Below, one piece after another: positions 1 through 8,711 of a DNA stretch of 64,000 nucleotides. The notes under the pieces are model-generated. The model saw only the letters and a program-made list of their open reading frames with translations, was not told the origin of the DNA and did no database searches. The stretch is from NCBI RefSeq assembly GCF_024584805.1, contig NZ_CP075715.1, positions 7,349,526-7,413,525 of the forward strand, read 5' to 3'. Position 1 is the first letter of the stretch. The number at the start of each line of letters is the position of its first letter. The stretch comes from Streptomyces sp. FIT100. Its GTDB lineage: Bacteria; Actinomycetota; Actinomycetes; Streptomycetales; Streptomycetaceae. The position numbers and the translations under genes were made by a program.

Positions 1-1
1 G

Positions 2-817
2 CCCACCGGCGGCGCGGCGCTCTTCGACGACTTCAACTACAGCTCGCACACCGACCCGGCGATCAGCGCCCACGGCTGGAGCGTACGGTCCAACTCCGGC
101 GGCCCCGGAGTGCCCGGCGCGACCTGGGCCCCCGAGAACGTCACCTTCGCCATGGAGGGGACCAACTCGGTCATGAACCTGGAGACCTCCACCGCCGGCA
201 CACCGCAGTCGACGGAGATGACCGAGGTCCTCACCCGCGCCATGAAGTTCAAGAACGGCACCTACGCGGCCCGCGTCAGGTTCTCCGACGCCCCGAAGAG
301 CGGCGGCCCCGACGGCGACCGCCTCGTCCAGACGTTCTTCACCATCAACGACCTCACGGCGCCGATGGCGGACGACTACGCCGAGTACGACTTCGAGTAC
401 CTTCCCAACGGCGGCTGGGGCGAGCCGTCCAACATCCTCTACTCCACCTCGTGGGAGACCTACCGGCCCGACCCGTGGGAGGCGGTCAACCAGCACTCCG
501 AGGTCCGGGCGAGCTACGCGGGCTGGCACGACCTCGTCGTCACCATCGACACCAGCGGCATCGTCTACTACGTCGACGGGCAGGAGTTCGGCCGGCACAG
601 CTATCTGCCCGAGCGGCCGATGTCCATCAACTTCAACCAGTGGCTGATCGACCTGGCGGGCCAGACGAGCACCACGCCGCGCGCCTACGACCAGAAGGTC
701 GACTACGTCCTCCACGTGAAGGACCAGGTGCTCACTCCGGCGCAGGTCGCGGCCAAGGTCGCGGCCTACCGGTCGGCCGGAACGGCCTTCGAGGACACGG
801 TGCCCGGCGGTCAGTGA
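2..817 (+). CDS. GH16-like secreted glycosidase, 3' part only
   Basis: The open frame runs from the first bases of the window, so the N-terminus (signal peptide and start) lies outside. The visible 271 residues form a concanavalin A-like beta-sandwich pattern rich in Trp, Tyr and Asp. The motif EYDFE at 383-397 matches the GH16 catalytic signature ExDxE (nucleophile and acid/base Glu). GH16 enzymes cleave beta-1,3 or beta-1,4 glucans and galactans outside the cell. The substrate cannot be told from this fragment. A strong hairpin follows 12 nt after the stop. The family call rests on the catalytic motif and overall composition. Confidence 0.75.
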   Translation, partial: PTGGAALFDDFNYSSHTDPAISAHGWSVRSNSGGPGVPGATWAPENVTFAMEGTNSVMNLETSTAGTPQSTEMTEVLTRAMKFKNGTYAARVRFSDAPKSGGPDGDRLVQTFFTINDLTAPMADDYAEYDFEYLPNGGWGEPSNILYSTSWETYRPDPWEAVNQHSEVRASYAGWHDLVVTIDTSGIVYYVDGQEFGRHSYLPERPMSINFNQWLIDLAGQTSTTPRAYDQKVDYVLHVKDQVLTPAQVAAKVAAYRSAGTAFEDTVPGGQ

Positions 818-828
818 CCGGGCACTGC

Positions 829-864
829 GGGGCGGGCGGGCGCGCGGGGGCGCCCGCCCGCCCC
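829..864 (+). terminator. Intrinsic-type hairpin after the GH16 gene
   Basis: Perfect 14-bp inverted arms (829-842 and 851-864, starting GGGGCGGG) enclose an 8-nt loop. There is no long T tract, which is common for Streptomyces terminators. Confidence 0.7.
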
Positions 865-878
865 TCTATGCGCCGGGG

Positions 879-907
879 TTGACCATTCGATTGGTGCAGA
901 CCAAAAT
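879..907 (+). promoter_or_regulatory. Promoter with DasR-like operator for the sugar-binding lipoprotein gene
   Basis: A -35-like TTGACC (879-884) is followed after 17 nt by CAAAAT (902-907). Lying across the spacer and -10 is ATTGGTGCAGACCAAA (890-905), which matches 11 of 16 positions of the DasR element consensus ACTGGTCTAGACCACT. Its core TTGGT/ACCAA arms are perfectly inverted. A GntR-family repressor of the DasR type is a reasonable guess, which would link this transporter lipoprotein to amino-sugar supply. Confidence 0.45.
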
Positions 908-991
908 CCAGCCAACGCCCGTGCGAACGCTGTTCGATCCCCCCACGTCGGGTTCACCCCCCCTGCCTCTCGTGACGCAAAGGTGAACTAC

Positions 992-2239
992 GTGAAGAAC
1001 CGCTTGCTGGCCTGTTCCACCGCCCTCGTCTCCACCGCGGCGCTCGGCGGCTGCGCACTGCTGCCCGGCGGCCCGGGAGACCGGACCGTCACGGTCTGGC
1101 TGATGCAGGACAGCGTCTCCGACGAGTTCCTCCGGACCTTCACGGAGGCGTACGAGTACTCGCACCCCGGCATCGAGCTGGAGGTGACCTTCCAGGAGTG
1201 GACCGGCATCGTGAAGAAGGTCGACGAGGCGCTGAAGAGCGACGAGGCGCCGGACGTCATCGAGGTCGGCAACACCCAGGTCGCCCAGTACGCCGAGAGC
1301 AACGCACTGCTCGACCTCACCCTGGAGTCCATCCGCGACCTGGGCAGCGACGACTGGCTGCCGGGCCTCGCGGACCCGGGCAGCATCAACGGCTCCCAGT
1401 ACGGCATCCCCTGGTACGCGGCCAACCGCGTCGTCATCTACAACAAGGACCTGTACGCGCAGGCGGGCATCGAGGGGCCCGCGAAGACGCGCGCGCAGTG
1501 GCTCGAGGACACCGAGAAGCTCAACACCGGCGGCAACCAGGGCATCTACCTCTCCGGACAGGACTGGTACACCCTGGCCGGGTTCATCTGGGACGAGGGC
1601 GGGGAGCTCGCCGTCGAGGAGGGCGGCGGCTGGGAAGGCGCCCTGCACACCCCCGCCGCGATCCGCGGCATGGCGTTCTACAAGCAGCTCCAGGCCCTCG
1701 GCGGGGGACCGGCCGACGCGGACGAGCAGACACCGCCGCAGGCCGGGGTCTTCGCGAAGGGCAACGTCGCGCAGATCATCGCCACGCCGGCCGCCGCGAC
1801 CGTCATCGAGGAGGAGAACCCGGCGCTCAAGGGCAGGCTGGGCTACTTCCCCATCCCCGGTAAATCCGCCGAGAGACCCGGCGCCGTCTTCACGGGCGGC
1901 TCCGATCTCATCATCCCCGAGCGCGCGGGCGAGCGCGGCGCAGCGATCGAGGTCGTCAAGGCCCTCGCAGGTGAACGCTGGCAGACCGAACTCGCCAAGG
2001 CCATGAACTACGTCCCCAACAAGACCACCCTCGCCCCGGCCATCGAGGGCGAGGAAGCCACCGCGGCGATGGCCGCGGGCGCCGCCCAGGGCCGCGCGAC
2101 GCCCAACTCCCCCCAGTGGGCCGCCGTCGAGGCCGACAACCCCATCAAGCCCTACATGACCGCGGTCCTCCGGGGCGGGAACCCGTCGCAGGCGGCGAAG
2201 ACGGCCTCCGCCCGGATCACGGCGGCGCTCACCAGCTGA
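992..2239 (+). CDS. ABC transporter sugar-binding lipoprotein (family 1)
   Basis: An extracellular solute-binding protein for carbohydrate uptake. The N-terminus has a basic start, a short hydrophobic stretch and a lipobox LGGC with Cys21 as lipidation site, so the protein is membrane-anchored outside the cell. The remaining ~395 residues have the MalE-like two-lobe pattern (PDVIEVGNTQ, GIPWYAANR, KGNVAQII segments). GTG at 992 is preferred because AAAGG lies about 9 nt upstream; GTG at 983 overlaps that site. No permease or ATPase genes follow, so the binding protein is an orphan here. A DasR-like site sits in its promoter. Exact sugar unknown. Confidence 0.85.
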   Translation: MKNRLLACSTALVSTAALGGCALLPGGPGDRTVTVWLMQDSVSDEFLRTFTEAYEYSHPGIELEVTFQEWTGIVKKVDEALKSDEAPDVIEVGNTQVAQYAESNALLDLTLESIRDLGSDDWLPGLADPGSINGSQYGIPWYAANRVVIYNKDLYAQAGIEGPAKTRAQWLEDTEKLNTGGNQGIYLSGQDWYTLAGFIWDEGGELAVEEGGGWEGALHTPAAIRGMAFYKQLQALGGGPADADEQTPPQAGVFAKGNVAQIIATPAAATVIEEENPALKGRLGYFPIPGKSAERPGAVFTGGSDLIIPERAGERGAAIEVVKALAGERWQTELAKAMNYVPNKTTLAPAIEGEEATAAMAAGAAQGRATPNSPQWAAVEADNPIKPYMTAVLRGGNPSQAAKTASARITAALTS

Positions 2240-2556
2240 CGGTGATGCCCACCGGCCTGCGGCGGCGCTGCTCGGGCAGACTTTCCGACCTCGAACGCCG
2301 GACGGGCACTTTCCCGGCCCCTCCGGCGTTCCAGGGGACGGGGGCAGAGGGCGAGGGCAGGGGCACGGAGCCCTTCGCGAGCCGGGTCCGCGGGCGGGCC
2401 CCGGGCAGTCGGGCGCGTGGGTCGCCCGGCATTCAGATGGCGCACATCCGGACTCCGCACCAGCGTCATGTCGAATCCAGCCGGTCACGGAATTAGTTAG
2501 GGGCCGGGTCGCCCAAGGCGCGCCCCGGTGCTTCCGTCCGGCAGAGGAGAGCCGCC
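2240..2556. other. Intergenic stretch before olsB
   Basis: No gene-like reading frame with Streptomyces codon bias is supported. The last 60 bases hold a less GC-rich patch (GGAATTAGTTAGG near 2490) that could carry the promoter of the acyltransferase pair, and a good ribosome site GAGGAG before 2557. Confidence 0.5.
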
Positions 2557-3348
2557 ATGCCCGCATCGCCCGCCGTCGCCCCCGCCCCGCTCATCCCGGG
2601 ACCACAGGTGGCCGAGGAGCCCCGCTACGTGGTCACCATCGCCCGCGACCAGGACGACGTCCGCGCCGCGCAGCGCCTGCGCCACCAGGTCTTCGCCGGA
2701 GAGATGGGCGCCCGGCTCGAGGGACCCGAGCCGGGCCTCGACATCGACGCGTTCGACGCGTACTGCGACCACATCCTCGTACGCCACGAGGAGACCGGCG
2801 AGGTCGTCGGCACCTACCGCGTGCTGCCGCCCGAGCGCGCGAAGGCCGCCGGGCGGCTCTACTCCGAGACCGAGTTCGACCTCGCCCGGCTCGCGCCGAT
2901 CCGTGACGACCTCGTCGAGGTCGGCCGCTCCTGCGTCCACCCCGCGCACCGCAACGGCGCCGTCATCGCGCTGGTCTGGGCCGGCCTCGCCCGCTACATG
3001 ACCCGCACCGGCCACACCTGGCTGGCCGGCTGCTGCTCGGTCCCGCTCGCCGACGGCGGCAGCCTCGCGGCCGCCACCTGGGACACGGTCAAGGCCAAGC
3101 ACCTCGCCCCCGAGGAGTACTGGGTCACCCCGCACAAGCTCTGGACCGCCGACGGCATCGCCCGCCCCGAGGGCCGCACCGAGCTGCCCCCGCTGCTGCG
3201 CGGCTACCTGCGCCTCGGCGCCTGGGTGTGCGGCGCGCCCGCCCACGACCCCGACTTCGGCGTCGCCGACCTGTACGTGCTGCTGTCGTTGCGCCGCACC
3301 AACCCCCGCTACCTCCGCCACTTCCTCTCCCTGGCCCCGGTGAAATGA
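2557..3348 (+). CDS. olsB: N-acyltransferase of the OlsB (ornithine lipid) type
   Basis: A 263-residue GNAT-like acyltransferase of the OlsB/hemolysin-acyltransferase family. Typical features are RLRHQVFAGEMGAR (residues ~41-54), GTYRVLPPE, and the region EVGRSCVHPAHRNG that corresponds to the acyl-donor site. OlsB transfers a 3-hydroxyacyl group from acyl carrier protein to the alpha-amino group of ornithine, giving lyso-ornithine lipid. Its stop overlaps the start of the PlsC-like gene by ATGA (3345-3348), so the two are translationally coupled and together give the two steps of phosphorus-free ornithine lipid synthesis. The family call is firm; ornithine as acceptor is inferred from the pairing. 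Confidence 0.8.
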   Translation: MPASPAVAPAPLIPGPQVAEEPRYVVTIARDQDDVRAAQRLRHQVFAGEMGARLEGPEPGLDIDAFDAYCDHILVRHEETGEVVGTYRVLPPERAKAAGRLYSETEFDLARLAPIRDDLVEVGRSCVHPAHRNGAVIALVWAGLARYMTRTGHTWLAGCCSVPLADGGSLAAATWDTVKAKHLAPEEYWVTPHKLWTADGIARPEGRTELPPLLRGYLRLGAWVCGAPAHDPDFGVADLYVLLSLRRTNPRYLRHFLSLAPVK

Positions 3349-4247
3349 GCGTCTGGCTGCCCACCGCGCCCTGCACCCCGGCCGACTGCGCCACGCCCCA
3401 GTGGCCCACGGTCGGCCGGTTCACAGCGGTCCTCCGCCTGATCACGGGCACGACGGCGGTCCTCGTCGGCGTGCTCCTGGCGCCCCTGGCGATACCTCTG
3501 ACCGCGGCGGGCCGCGCCCGCCTGGTCAGCCTGTGGTGCCGTACGGTCATCCGCGCCTTCGGCGTCCGGGTGCGCATCGTGGGCAGCCCGGTGAGCGCGG
3601 GCGCGGGCGGCATGCTCGTCGTCCCCAACCACATCTCGTGGCTGGACATCCCGCTCGTCGCCGCGGTGCTGCCCGGACGCATGCTCGCCAAGCGCGAGGT
3701 GCGCCAGTGGCCGGTACTCGGACCGGTCGCCGGCTTCGGCGGGACCCTGTTCGTCGACCGCGACCGGCTGCGGGCGCTGCCCGGAGTCGTCAGGACCATG
3801 GCCGACGCGCTCAGCGCCGGCTCGCGGGTGATCGTCTTCCCCGAGGGGTCCACCTGGTGCGGCCGCGAGAAGGGCCGCTTCCGCAACGCCGCCTTCCAGT
3901 CGGCGCTGGACGCGGGCGCGGCCGTACAGCCCGTGCGGATCAGCTACGGTCCCGTCGGCGCCGCCGCCTTCGTCGGTGAGGACGCACTCGCCGCCTCGCT
4001 GTGGCGGGTCGCGACGGCCGCCGGGCTGACCGCGGAGATCAAGGTCCTGCCCCCGATCCCCGCCGGCAGCCACGCCGACCGTCGCTCACTGGCCCGCGCC
4101 GCCCACCGAGCGGTGGCCGGCGGCGAAGCCGCGACGTTCCTTCACACCGCCGTCGACAACGACAGCGCGAACCTGCCTTCCCCGTCCGTCCACCACTCCG
4201 ACAACTTGAGCCCGGCGTCCGCCAGTTCGGTCCACACCCTGTCCTGA
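3345..4247 (+). CDS. olsA: PlsC/OlsA-type O-acyltransferase
   Basis: A 300-residue 1-acylglycerol-3-phosphate acyltransferase-family enzyme. It shows the catalytic NHxxxxD motif (NHISWLD, His96/Asp101) and the substrate motif FPEGST (residues 165-170), with one hydrophobic segment at residues ~33-54. Beside OlsB it most likely acylates lyso-ornithine lipid (OlsA role); a general phospholipid PlsC role is the alternative. The last ~35 codons (from 4142) run antisense through the 3' end of egtD, and the resulting tail, rich in Ser and His, looks unlike an acyltransferase C-terminus. The true functional end of the domain is probably near residue 265. Confidence 0.82.
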   Translation: MSVWLPTAPCTPADCATPQWPTVGRFTAVLRLITGTTAVLVGVLLAPLAIPLTAAGRARLVSLWCRTVIRAFGVRVRIVGSPVSAGAGGMLVVPNHISWLDIPLVAAVLPGRMLAKREVRQWPVLGPVAGFGGTLFVDRDRLRALPGVVRTMADALSAGSRVIVFPEGSTWCGREKGRFRNAAFQSALDAGAAVQPVRISYGPVGAAAFVGEDALAASLWRVATAAGLTAEIKVLPPIPAGSHADRRSLARAAHRAVAGGEAATFLHTAVDNDSANLPSPSVHHSDNLSPASASSVHTLS

Positions 4248-5104
4248 CGGAACTTCGCCGACACCTCCGTACGGATCTCCTCACCCGGCTCGAAGGGCAC
4301 CACCAGGTCCAACTCGCGGATCTTGACGGTCAGCGCCTGCCGGGCGCGCAGCCGCATCTCGATCCACTCCTCCTCGGCGTTCCACCGCGCCACATGGGCG
4401 AAGGCGTCCGGATCGAAGTCGGCGTCCAGCTCCCTGTTGATCACGGCCAGCACATTCCGGTTGAACTCGGCGGTGACACCGGCCGCGTCGTCGTACGCCG
4501 CGACCAGCACCGACTCCTCCTTCACCAGGTCCGTGCCGAGCAGCAGGGCGTCCCCGGGCGCCAGCATCGCGCGCACGGAGCGCAGGAACTCGTGCCGCTC
4601 GCCGGGCAGCAGATTGCCGATCGTGCCGCCGAGGAACGCCACCAGCCGGGGGCCGGGCGTCTCCGGCAGGACGATGCTGCGGGTGAAGTCGGCGATCATG
4701 GCGTGGACATGGAGGTCCGGATGCTCGGCAAGCAGCGCCTCGGCGGCCCCGGCCAGGGCGCTCTCGCTCACGTCGACCGGGATGTAGCTGTGCAGCTCCG
4801 TGAGCGCGTCGAGCAGATGGCGGGTCTTCTCGGACGAACCGGAACCCAGCTCCACCAGGGTGCGGGCGCCGGTCGCGGCGGCGATCTCCGCCGAGCGGGC
4901 GAGCAGGATCTCGCGCTCGGCACGGGTCGGGTAGTACTCGGGCAGCCGGGTGATCTCCTCGAAGAGCTCACTGCCGCGGGCGTCGTAGAACCACTTGGGC
5001 GGCAGTTCCCTGGGCGTACGGGTCAGCCCGTGCAGCACATCGGCGCGCAGCGCGGCGCCCATGGCGTCGTCGGGCAGGATGCGGGTCAGCTGGTACGGGC
5101 TCAC
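4142..5104 (-). CDS. egtD: L-histidine N-alpha-methyltransferase EgtD
   Basis: This SAM-dependent enzyme trimethylates histidine to hercynine, the first step of ergothioneine synthesis. The 320-residue length is typical. Visible marks are PPKWFYDARGSELFEEIT (residues 36-53), PEYYPTRAE, and the SAM-binding loop ELGSGSSEKT (85-94). The GTG start at 5104 overlaps the egtC stop (GTGA), which explains the start choice and implies coupling to egtC. It is the last gene of egtABCD. Its 3' end overlaps the convergent acyltransferase gene by 106 nt. Confidence 0.95.
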   Translation of the reverse strand: MSPYQLTRILPDDAMGAALRADVLHGLTRTPRELPPKWFYDARGSELFEEITRLPEYYPTRAEREILLARSAEIAAATGARTLVELGSGSSEKTRHLLDALTELHSYIPVDVSESALAGAAEALLAEHPDLHVHAMIADFTRSIVLPETPGPRLVAFLGGTIGNLLPGERHEFLRSVRAMLAPGDALLLGTDLVKEESVLVAAYDDAAGVTAEFNRNVLAVINRELDADFDPDAFAHVARWNAEEEWIEMRLRARQALTVKIRELDLVVPFEPGEEIRTEVSAKFRQDRVWTELADAGLKLSEWWTDGEGRFALSLSTAV

Positions 5105-5892
5105 GCGGGCGGCTCCTTGAGCGGGGTCAGCAGAACGTCGGTACGGGTCGCCACGGCCAGCGTGCGGTCGGGCACCTCGCACCAGCGGGGATCGTCGTCG
5201 TAGGGCTCGGACGCCACGACCACGCGGGGTTCCCGGCCCCGGTTCACCTCCGGGGCGCTCGCGTGGCCGGGCTCGGCGAGGTACCACAGCGTGTCGCCCC
5301 AGGCGGTCGCCGCGATCGTCGCGCCGTCGGTCAGCAGCAGGTTCAGCCGGGATCCCGGGGCCGCCTCGGCGACCTCCCGCACGGTCGCGGCGAGCGCGTC
5401 GCCGAGTGCGTCGCCCTCGCGCAGCCGGTGCAGCACGAGCGCCCACACCAGCGCGGAGTCGCTCCGCGCCTCCAGCGACAGCAGCTCGGCGGCCGGGAGC
5501 ACGGCTGCCACTGGTGCGACCGAGCCCGGCCAGCCCTTCACGGCCCCGTTGTGGCTGAACAGCCACGGTCCGGCGGCGAAGGGCGCCGCCGCCGCCTCGC
5601 CGTCCGAGCCCGCCTCCGTGGCGTCACGGACGGCGGCGAGCAGCGCCCCGCTGCGCACGACACGGCACAGATCGGCGAAGGAGCGGTCGCCCCAGACCGG
5701 GCCCTGGCGGCGGTAGCGGCCCGGCACCGGGTCGCCCTCGGCGTACCAGCCGACGCCGAACCCGTCGGCGTTCACGGTCCCGTACCGCTGCCGGCGCGGC
5801 GCCCAGGACTGCCGCAGCAGCGCGTGCGGCGGCTGCACCAGCAGCTCACCCAGCGCCGTGTGCGGCCCCAGAAAGGCGATGTGCCGGCACAT
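5101..5892 (-). CDS. egtC: Gamma-glutamyl-hercynylcysteine sulfoxide hydrolase EgtC
   Basis: A class II glutamine-amidotransferase-fold hydrolase of 263 residues that removes glutamate from the EgtB product. The protein begins MCRHIAFLG, so Cys2 becomes the N-terminal nucleophile after Met removal. The conserved NADGFGVGWY segment (residues ~41-50), the SHNG loop and SDSALVWAL follow as in the family. ATG at 5892 shares one base with the egtB stop (TGATG), and its own stop overlaps egtD. This is a tight operon position. Confidence 0.94.
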   Translation of the reverse strand: MCRHIAFLGPHTALGELLVQPPHALLRQSWAPRRQRYGTVNADGFGVGWYAEGDPVPGRYRRQGPVWGDRSFADLCRVVRSGALLAAVRDATEAGSDGEAAAAPFAAGPWLFSHNGAVKGWPGSVAPVAAVLPAAELLSLEARSDSALVWALVLHRLREGDALGDALAATVREVAEAAPGSRLNLLLTDGATIAATAWGDTLWYLAEPGHASAPEVNRGREPRVVVASEPYDDDPRWCEVPDRTLAVATRTDVLLTPLKEPPA

Positions 5893-7331
5893 CACACATC
5901 CCTCGCGGTGCGGAACCCGGAGAAGATCTGACGGCGCACCGGCAGGTCCCAGTTGCGGAAGGTGCCCCGGCACGCCACCGGGTCCACCGCGAAGGAACCG
6001 CCGCGCAGCACCTTGTGCTCCGGACCGAAGAAGACCTCGGAGTACTCGCGGTACGGGAACGCCGCGAAGCCCGGATAGGGCAGGAAGTCGCTCGACGTCC
6101 ACTCCCAGACGTCGCCGATCAGCTGCCGTACCCCGAGCGGGGACGCACCCTCCGGGTACGCCCCGGCGGACGCGGGCCGCAGATGCCGCTGGCCGAGATT
6201 GGCGCGGTCCGGGGTCGGGTCCTCGTCGCCCCACGGATAGCGCCGCGAGCGCCCGGACGCCGGGTCGTGCCGGGCGGCCTTCTCCCACTCGGCCTCCGTC
6301 GGCAGCCGCCGCCCCGCCCAGCGGGCGTACGCGTCGGCCTCGTACCAACTGACATGCAGGACCGGCTCGTCCTGCGGCACCGGCTCGGTCACACCGAAGC
6401 GGCGGCGGAGCCACTGGCCGCCCTCGTGGCGCCAGAACAGCGGGGCACCGATGCCGTGCCTGCGGATCTGGTCCCAGCCGTCCGGCGCCCACCAGCGCTC
6501 GTCGGTGTAGCCGCCGTCCGCGATGAACGCCTGGAAGGCGGCGTTCGTGACGGGCGTGGCGTCGATGAAGTACGCGGGCAGGTGGCGGTGGTGCGCGGGA
6601 CGCTCGTTGTCGAGCGCCCAGGGCTCGGTGGAGGTGCCCATGGTGAACGGGCCCGCCGGGACCAGCACTTCGGCGGGCAGGCCCACGGTGCTGCCGCGCG
6701 GTGGTTCGGGCGCGTCGAGGGCGGCGGGGCCCCGACGCAGCTGATGGGTGATCAGCATCGTCTCGTCGTGCTGCTGCTCGTGCTGCGCGATCATGCCGAA
6801 GGCGAACGCGGAGTCGAGGAGCGGGCCGCCGTGCAGCGGGTGCCGGTCGAGGACGTCGAGGACCCTGCCCCGTACGTCGGAGGCGTAGGCCCGGGACTCG
6901 GCGGGGGAGAGCAGCGGCAGCGTGGGCCGTGCGGCGCGCGGGTGCTCGAAGGCGTCGTACACGGAGTCGATCTCCGGGCGTATCGCCTCACGGCCCGCGA
7001 CCGCTCGCAGCAGCCACTGCTCCTCCTGGTTGCCGATGTGGGCCAGGTCCCAGACGAGCGGTGACATCAACGGCGAGTGCTGCGCGGTCAGTTCGTTGTC
7101 GTCGACGCAACCGGTGAGCAGGGCGGTGCGGGCGCGGGCGGTCGTCAGCGCCTCCAGGGCGCGGTGCCTGAGCACGGCGTCGGATACCTGGGTCGGGCCG
7201 GACACCTGAGTCGGGCCGGACGGCTGGGTCGGGCCGGACAGCTGGGTCGGGCCCGACGCCTCGGACACGTCGTCGGACAGCTCACCCGACACCTCGTCGG
7301 TCGCCACCGGGGAGTCGTGCGGCTCGTTCAT
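5892..7331 (-). CDS. egtB: Ergothioneine sulfoxide synthase EgtB
   Basis: A non-heme iron enzyme that joins gamma-glutamylcysteine (or cysteine) to hercynine with oxygen to form the C-S bond. The 479 residues comprise a DinB-like four-helix domain with the three-His iron site (His98 in DLAHIG, and HEQQHDE with His184/His188), then a formylglycine-enzyme-like domain (~210-479, ending LRGGSF..SGFRTA). A ribosome site AAGGAG lies 9 nt before ATG 7331, which overlaps the egtA stop. The first 50 residues are an extra low-complexity tail containing a sixfold-residue repeat (GPTQ-x-S, four times) not needed for the fold. Confidence 0.95.
   Translation of the reverse strand: MNEPHDSPVATDEVSGELSDDVSEASGPTQLSGPTQPSGPTQVSGPTQVSDAVLRHRALEALTTARARTALLTGCVDDNELTAQHSPLMSPLVWDLAHIGNQEEQWLLRAVAGREAIRPEIDSVYDAFEHPRAARPTLPLLSPAESRAYASDVRGRVLDVLDRHPLHGGPLLDSAFAFGMIAQHEQQHDETMLITHQLRRGPAALDAPEPPRGSTVGLPAEVLVPAGPFTMGTSTEPWALDNERPAHHRHLPAYFIDATPVTNAAFQAFIADGGYTDERWWAPDGWDQIRRHGIGAPLFWRHEGGQWLRRRFGVTEPVPQDEPVLHVSWYEADAYARWAGRRLPTEAEWEKAARHDPASGRSRRYPWGDEDPTPDRANLGQRHLRPASAGAYPEGASPLGVRQLIGDVWEWTSSDFLPYPGFAAFPYREYSEVFFGPEHKVLRGGSFAVDPVACRGTFRNWDLPVRRQIFSGFRTARDV
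7186..7257. repeat. Four 18-bp tandem repeats in the egtB 5' coding region
   Basis: Units start at 7186, 7204, 7222 and 7240. Each differs from the others by a few bases, and each encodes GPTQ plus a variable residue and Ser on the minus strand. Copy number change would stay in frame. Confidence 0.9.
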
Positions 7332-8641
7332 GAACGGATCTCCTTGCTGCGGAGCGAGAAATCGTCGGCGGGACAGCGGCCCAGCAGGACGTAGCGCTCG
7401 TGGAACGCGGCCACCGCCTCCTGGACGGCCGTGGACGCGCCCAGCCGGGGCAGGGCCTCCCGCGCGACGGCGAAGCAGGTGACGGCCGCCATGTGCAGTT
7501 CGGGGTCGGTGAGCCCGTGGCGGGCGGCCTCGTGCCAGAGCGGATTGCGCGGCGCGGGCAGCGCCCCGGCGAGCTCGGCGAGCGGTTTCACCGTGCGGTA
7601 CGCGGTCTCCGCGGCCTCGGGGTCGTCGAACAGCGCCATCGTGACGGCGACCGGCACGATCCAGCCGTCCTCGCCGGACTGGGCGTCGATCATGCGCAGT
7701 TCGAGATGGCCGCGCGGGCGTACGGGCGGGAAGAGCGTCGTCATGTGGTACTCGAGATCGGCGCGCGCGGGCGGTCTCGGGGCCCCGGACCGCGTACCGT
7801 CCCGCAGCCACTGGCGGAAGGTGAGCCGGTCCGGGACGTGCCACGGCCCTTCCTCGGCGCGTACGCACATCACGGGGGTGTCGAGCACATGCGCCGCCCA
7901 TGCGTCGCGCGGCGGCAGGCCCGCGGCGGGCGCGAGCGCCCGTCTCGGGTCCAGGTCCGCCCACAGGGCCTGCCGGGTGGACCGCCAGCCCGTGAGCCGG
8001 CCCGCCCCGGCCGGGGAGTTGGCGAAGATCGCCACCAGCACGGCGCCCAGCAGATGCGCCAACTGCCAGCGTCTGCCGAGCCCCAGAGGGCCGGGCTCCT
8101 CGAACCCCGCGTCCAGGCACACCTGTACGGACGCGGAGGAGCACATCATCGAGCGCCCCGCGGAGCCGGTGCGGTCGAGGAACGCCTCCATGGCGTCGTA
8201 CCGGGGCTCGCGCAGCAGTCGGCGCGGAGGATGCCAGGGATCGTGGCCGAAACCGGCCAGAGCGAGGCCGGACGCGCCGAGCGCGGTCCGGACGGCCGCG
8301 AGATCCGCCGATGTGGAGTCGATGCACTCCATCAGGGACGCGGCGGGCAGCGAGCTGAGCTCCAGCTGACCGCCCGGCTCGAAGGTCAGAGCCGAGGCGA
8401 GGGGAATGTCCCGGAGCCCGGCGAAGGCCCGGTCGAGCCGCTCGGGCGCGACGGGCAGTGCGGGGTCGTGCAGTTCATGGACGAGCCATTCGAGTTCCAC
8501 CCCGACGGTGCGGGGCGGGCCCGTCTTGAAGCAGATACATCGCAGCAGCTCTTCGGCGTCGCCCTCGGTGAGAGGCGGGCCTCCGGCGAGCGGCGGACCA
8601 CTGCCGCCCTGCTCGCCGCCCCCGTAATCGGGTGCTGCCAT
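7328..8641 (-). CDS. egtA: Glutamate-cysteine ligase EgtA
   Basis: An ATP-dependent ligase of the GCS2 family that makes gamma-glutamylcysteine for the EgtB reaction. The protein has 437 residues with the family landmarks VGVELEWLV (residues ~46-54), FEPGGQLELSSLP, a central CSSASVQVCLD, and GHLELRMIDAQ near the C-terminus. ATG at 8641 has AGGAGG about 8 nt upstream on the minus strand; its stop overlaps the egtB start (ATGA). It is the first gene of egtABCD. A promoter candidate and a duplicated 16-mer precede it. Confidence 0.93.
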   Translation of the reverse strand: MAAPDYGGGEQGGSGPPLAGGPPLTEGDAEELLRCICFKTGPPRTVGVELEWLVHELHDPALPVAPERLDRAFAGLRDIPLASALTFEPGGQLELSSLPAASLMECIDSTSADLAAVRTALGASGLALAGFGHDPWHPPRRLLREPRYDAMEAFLDRTGSAGRSMMCSSASVQVCLDAGFEEPGPLGLGRRWQLAHLLGAVLVAIFANSPAGAGRLTGWRSTRQALWADLDPRRALAPAAGLPPRDAWAAHVLDTPVMCVRAEEGPWHVPDRLTFRQWLRDGTRSGAPRPPARADLEYHMTTLFPPVRPRGHLELRMIDAQSGEDGWIVPVAVTMALFDDPEAAETAYRTVKPLAELAGALPAPRNPLWHEAARHGLTDPELHMAAVTCFAVAREALPRLGASTAVQEAVAAFHERYVLLGRCPADDFSLRSKEIRS

Positions 8642-8664
8642 GATCGACTCCTCCTGTCGCAGGG

Positions 8665-8699
8665 GCTGCTTTGTGTCGCATGCGCTGCTTTGTGTCGCA
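8665..8699 (-). repeat. Direct repeat in the egtA leader, possible operator
   Basis: The 16-mer TGCGACACAAAGCAGC (minus strand) occurs twice, at 8665-8680 and 8684-8699, 19 bp apart, between the predicted promoter and the ribosome site of egtA. Its position just downstream of the transcription start fits a repressor site or an mRNA element. Confidence 0.6.
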
Positions 8700-8711
8700 G
8701 GCACTCCGTCC

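Noticed and set aside
866..2566. 566-codon open frame antisense to the sugar-binding lipoprotein
   Set aside because: Composition (Gly/Arg/Asp-rich) and position show a shadow of the real gene at 992-2239.
7186..7257. Tandem repeats considered as a CRISPR array
   Set aside because: Units are contiguous with no spacers; the same holds for tracts at 31367, 42014 and 55514.
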